Source of the DNA: Uranotaenia lowii
Lineage: Eukaryota; Arthropoda; Insecta; Diptera; Culicidae
NCBI RefSeq assembly: GCF_029784155.1
Contig: NC_073693.1
Location: 140,667,988-140,731,987 of the forward strand
DNA: 64,000 nt
Direction of reading: 5' to 3'
In this document: piece after piece, positions 60,691 to 64,000 of the stretch
How the letters are laid out: the number at the start of each line of letters is the position of its first letter
Numbering within the stretch: position 1 is the first letter of the stretch
Notes under the pieces: model-generated
Seen by the model: only the letters and a program-made list of their open reading frames with translations
Database searches by the model: none
Told to the model about the DNA's origin: nothing
Position numbers and translations under genes: made by a program

Positions 60691-60744
60691 TGCGCCTTCA
60701 GGTATGCAATAAAATGCTCGGTTCGAAAGAGCTGGTGGTGCCAA

Positions 60745-61189
60745 ATTTTACTACCAGATGTCGCTTCAGTAGAAAAAAACGAACTGGGTGTTTACACAAA
60801 TGTCTTTTGTAAACAAATGGCACTTATAACAACCGATACTTTGAGACAATTTATCACTTAGCTTTTCTACGTAGCACATGTACTCGAATAGTAACGAGTT
60901 TGATAGAGGTTCTCTCCACGAATGAACTGTCCGACCGTATTTAAAATACCATAAAACACATTAAAAAACAGATAAATTAAGAGCAGTTGAACTATCCGTT
61001 CTTTTGCATTACAGAGTTACCAGATTAAGCAGTGGCAGGTTAGATAATTTTGGGTGAGGAAATTGATTTTTCCAAGGCCCCCAGTGAGATTACTCTCTGT
61101 TAAGGGGGTCTTAACGAACTAGTTAGCTGCTTAGTTCACAATTCAGTTGTTTTTTTCTCACATCATGCTAGGCAGTTTGCTAGGTTGGT
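60745..61189. other. short gene-free stretch between two LINEs
   Basis: May include the 5' UTR of the LINE at 56073-60744 and the 3' UTR of the next one. No motif recognised. Confidence 0.4.
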
Positions 61190-62350
61190 TTTGAGGTATG
61201 TTTTAACTGAACTTTTGAAGCTGGCTTTGTTGGTTGTGATTTTCAGATATCCTGGAAGAGCGTTGTACCTCATCTTTTTCAGGGGACTTTTTCATTTTCT
61301 CTGTATTTACTCTTCTGAGCATCAGGTTTCCTCTCGACCTCGTAGGAAATCTGTGATTCTGCTGTTGAATTTGTTGATTGTGGTGGAAGACTGGGTTGTG
61401 TAGCTGGTGGTATACTTGAGTATCGCTTTGGAGTTCCCTTAGTGCAGCTATTGGTAATACAGATAGTGGAGCTTCGTGGAAAAGATTGTAGGTGGAGAAA
61501 AGTCTGGGCCGTTTATAAACAGCTTTTAGGCATCGGTTCTGCATTGTTTGGAGCGGTTTAATATCCTTCTTCCTAGCTGCGCCCCAGATCGAGACCATGT
61601 ACTGCAGCTTGGATTGCACAAATGCATGATACAGGCACGCTAGTTGTTTGGTCGGTACAAATCTCGAAAGCTTCCACATTATACTGTAAATAGCACTTAG
61701 ATCTCTTCTAAGATAATCTATGTGTGCGTCCCATCTTAGACGTTCATCGAAGTTCAGACCCAGGTATCTAAAAGTTTTGACCTGCTGTATGATAGTCGTA
61801 TCAACTAGTAGCTGACCATTGTTGCTAGGAAGCCGATGGTTTGCACTAATGATTACATACTTGGTCTAACCCTGGTTCAGTGAAAGAAGGTTTTTGTCAA
61901 AATATGATTTCAGTTCTATTAAATCATTTGACATCTGGGAAATAATAGTCCCGACGTCATTATGTTCGTATGACAACGATGTATCGTCCGCAAACAGCCT
62001 GGGTTTACCTTGTAATTGTAGCTTGTGCAAATCATTCATATATAAGACGAAAACGAGAGGCCCTAGGTTGCTACCCTGTGGGACTCCAACAGGCAGGTCT
62101 CCAAGGTCACTAGAAACCTGATTTATCTGGACGTACTGCTTTCTGTTGGCTAGGTAGCTGGCAAGAAGAAGGTTCGCATTACCCCTGATTCCATGGGCAT
62201 CCAATTTTTGGAGAAGTATCTTGTGGTCAATCGTGTCGAAAGCTTTCTTTAGGTCTAAGAATAACACTCCCATAAACTTTCGATTATCGAGAGCACTGTG
62301 TATGGCATCTACCAGTTCAATTGCTGCTGTTTGAGTACTGGAAGCTGTAA
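61190..62350 (-). pseudogene. LINE reverse-transcriptase fragment, second family, 5'-truncated
   Basis: One frame reads from about 62350 (SSTQTAAIELVDAIHSALDN) through FLDLKKAFDTIDHKILLQKL, GVPQGSNLGPLVFVLYMNDL and the catalytic FADD, then LNQG, a TAG (about 61868), and on through FRYLGLNFDERLRWDAHI to SRFVPTKQLACLYHAF and the C-terminus at 61203. A single stop interrupts it; the missing 5' half is typical LINE truncation. The sequence differs clearly from the neighbouring LINE. Confidence 0.85.
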
Positions 62351-62564
62351 GTCAAATATAAATATAGATTTATACAGATTTTCAATAAATTCAAATTCAG
62401 TTGGCATGGGCTAACCGGATTAAATCTATTCAAGCCTTTATCTTTGGTTGCGCAAACCTTTAACTTCTACAAGTAAGCTTATCCATGACGACTATATCCA
62501 TGTACTTTCCATTAATACTAGGTTAGTAGGAAAAAAGATTCAAGAGTTATCAACAGGGATTATT

Positions 62565-63425
62565 TTTATTTGCATAGTATTCCGTCTCACGACATAACTT
62601 GACGAACATAATTCCTAAAATTCACTCGGTCCATGGCAGCCGTTCTCCAATTTCTCGGGCACCCCATGTTCGCCAGATCACGCTCCACTTGGTCTAACCA
62701 CCTCGCTCGTTGCGCCCACGCTCGTCTTGTTCCTACCGGATTCGTAGCGCTTACCTGTTTTGCAGGCATTCTCGCAACATGTCCCGCCCAGCGTATCCGG
62801 CCAGCCTTCACCACCTTTTGGATACCGGGTTCGCCGTAGAGTCGCGCGAGCTCGTGGTTAATCCTTCGCCTCCACACTCCGTTCTCCTGTACGCCGCCAA
62901 AGATGGTTCTTAACACTCGTCGCATGAATACCCCGAGTGTACGCAGGTCCTCCTCGAGCAATATCCATGTCTCGTGCCCGTAGAGAACAACCGGTCTAAT
63001 GAGCGTCATATACACTTCGTGCGAGGGCTAAGTCTTCTCGACTGCAGTTGCTTGTAGAGTCCATAGTAGACACGACTTCCGCTGATAATTCGCCTCCGGA
63101 TCTCACGGCTGGTGTCATTGTCTGCGGTCACCAGTGAGCCAAGATAGACAAAGTCTTCGACTATCTCCAGCTCGTCGCCGTCGATCGTGACCTTGTTATT
63201 ACTGGACAAGCGGGTTCGGTCGGTCTCAGATCCGCAGGCCAGCGTGTACTTCGTCTTGTTAATCATCAACCCAATCCTTCCTGCTTCGTGTTTCAGTTTG
63301 CGGTAGATCTCCTCCACCGCCGCAGATGATCTGCCGACTATATCAATGTCATCGGCAAAGCAGATAAGTTGACTGGATCTGTTGAAAGTCGTGCCCCGCA
63401 TTTCGCCCACCGCTCGTCGAATTGG
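62565..63425 (-). pseudogene. RTE-clade LINE fragment, copy 2
   Basis: Same family as 6045-8420, keeping only the 3' end: IRRAVGEMRGTTF, FADDIDIVGRSSAA (catalytic box present), DFVYLGSLVTADNDTS, LYGHETWILLEEDL, AGRIRWAGHVARMP and NYVRQVMS. A frameshift near 63010 separates the two readable parts. The 3' tail matches copy 1 up to the AT-rich end. Confidence 0.88.
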
Positions 63426-64000
63426 TTGGTTGGTTGAATGAGTTAAAATCTTCAATATCAAATGCTCAAAATTGTTTTTTTTTTATAATGTCAGATGTAG
63501 ATACCGTCAACTGGGGCAACATGCAACACTTTTCAACTTGATACATACAATAAATAAATGATAAATACAATTCACAGCTCTGTAATAAGGAATTTTGCAA
63601 TAACGAGTTTTTCATAACAAAGGACTTTTAATTTTTAGAAAGATTGTTAATGTAATCTACACCCAAAATAGTACAAGTCAAATAAAATGCGTCAAAGTTC
63701 GCTTGGAGGTGTATTGAAGAGATTTTGTTTATAAACCGTACAGCCGGTCTACGCAAAACGAATCATCGCATATGCTGGACTTTTCTTCCTCTTATCGACT
63801 AAAAGGACTTGGCCGCCGTCGTTACTGGGTCAAATCAAAGAAAGAGATTCTCAAAACTATACAGTGAGAATGCATTGCTTAGTCCCAGCCTTCTTTCATT
63901 TGGTTCATTGTAAAATATTGATTATCTGGAGCCACTCACGGAGTGCAACCATTATGCTATTAGCCAAGAAGGGCCACAGGGGGACCGTAGTTGATAACAA
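63426..64000. other. gene-free end of window
   Basis: Contains GATACCGTCAACTGGGGCAA (about 63500), a relative of 43219; otherwise no feature. Confidence 0.4.

Larger units (their letters stand above)
56073..60744 (-). mobile_element. nearly full-length two-ORF LINE (CR1/Jockey-like)
   Basis: ORF1 (PHD-type zinc finger) precedes ORF2 (endonuclease and reverse transcriptase) on the minus strand, and the 3' end runs into an (AATA)n tail (about 56073-56100). ORF2 is broken by two single-base shifts and one stop, so the copy is inactive but recent. The clade within the CR1/Jockey group was not determined. The 5' boundary is uncertain. Confidence 0.88.

Overview
The window is eukaryotic and most likely from a mosquito (Culicidae, possibly culicine; I cannot name the species). 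The evidence is two intron-bearing or heat-shock host genes with insect-type products (Patj and DnaJ-1), short GT-AG introns of 50-70 nt, AT-rich intergenic DNA, and a heavy load of transposable elements. These include an ITmD37E-type mariner relic, RTE and CR1/Jockey-like LINEs, hAT-type MITEs and foldback elements. No bacterial operons, CRISPR arrays, rRNA genes or bona fide tRNA genes were seen.

Layout. 1-4201: right part of a CACTA/EnSpm-like DNA transposon with two convergent genes, a DUF4806-like accessory protein (+) and a transposase (-) that becomes one intact 661-aa frame when a 52-nt intron is removed. 4202-5862: unassigned DNA, then a foldback element with a 74-base poly-C run and a tRNA-like segment. 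About 6045-8420: dead RTE LINE. 11233-14288: Patj, three coding exons, 918 aa, L27 plus four PDZ domains. 17638-18711: DnaJ-1 (Hsp40), with a predicted 69-nt 5'-UTR intron, a TATA box and heat-shock elements upstream. 19160-23165: degenerate repeats and a hAT-type MITE carrying two nested elements. 23311-27229: non-coding LTR element (LARD 1) with 218-bp LTRs that look identical. 28140-30600: small inverted-repeat elements. 30600-38725: a nest in which a D37E mariner relic was hit by a hAT MITE and by a non-autonomous CACTA element, the latter itself holding a 817-bp hAT-like palindrome and a second LARD (33369-37231). 38827-46242: more TA-flanked elements, a diverged duplication and possible host 5' exons. 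46279-47490: an eight-unit 153-bp tandem repeat. 48206-50942: a homogeneous 13-bp satellite of about 2.7 kb. 52801-53618: second copy of the hAT-like palindrome. 56073-60690: a nearly complete two-ORF LINE. 61190-62350 and 62565-63425: truncated LINE pieces.

How parts relate. Only Patj (apical polarity scaffold of the Crumbs complex) and DnaJ-1 (Hsp70 co-chaperone) are confident host genes; both are on the minus strand and unrelated in function. Most of the rest is mobile DNA. The most useful observation is that the transposase-bearing CACTA element at 1-4201 and the coding-free element at 32444-38725 share termini and dense subterminal ATACGA-type repeats, so they look like an autonomous/non-autonomous pair. 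Two unrelated LARDs with the same design (minus orientation, about 3.9 kb, no ORFs, a short-motif array behind the primer-binding end) are a second point of interest. All boundaries, introns and duplications were read by eye from the sequence; no database search was run.
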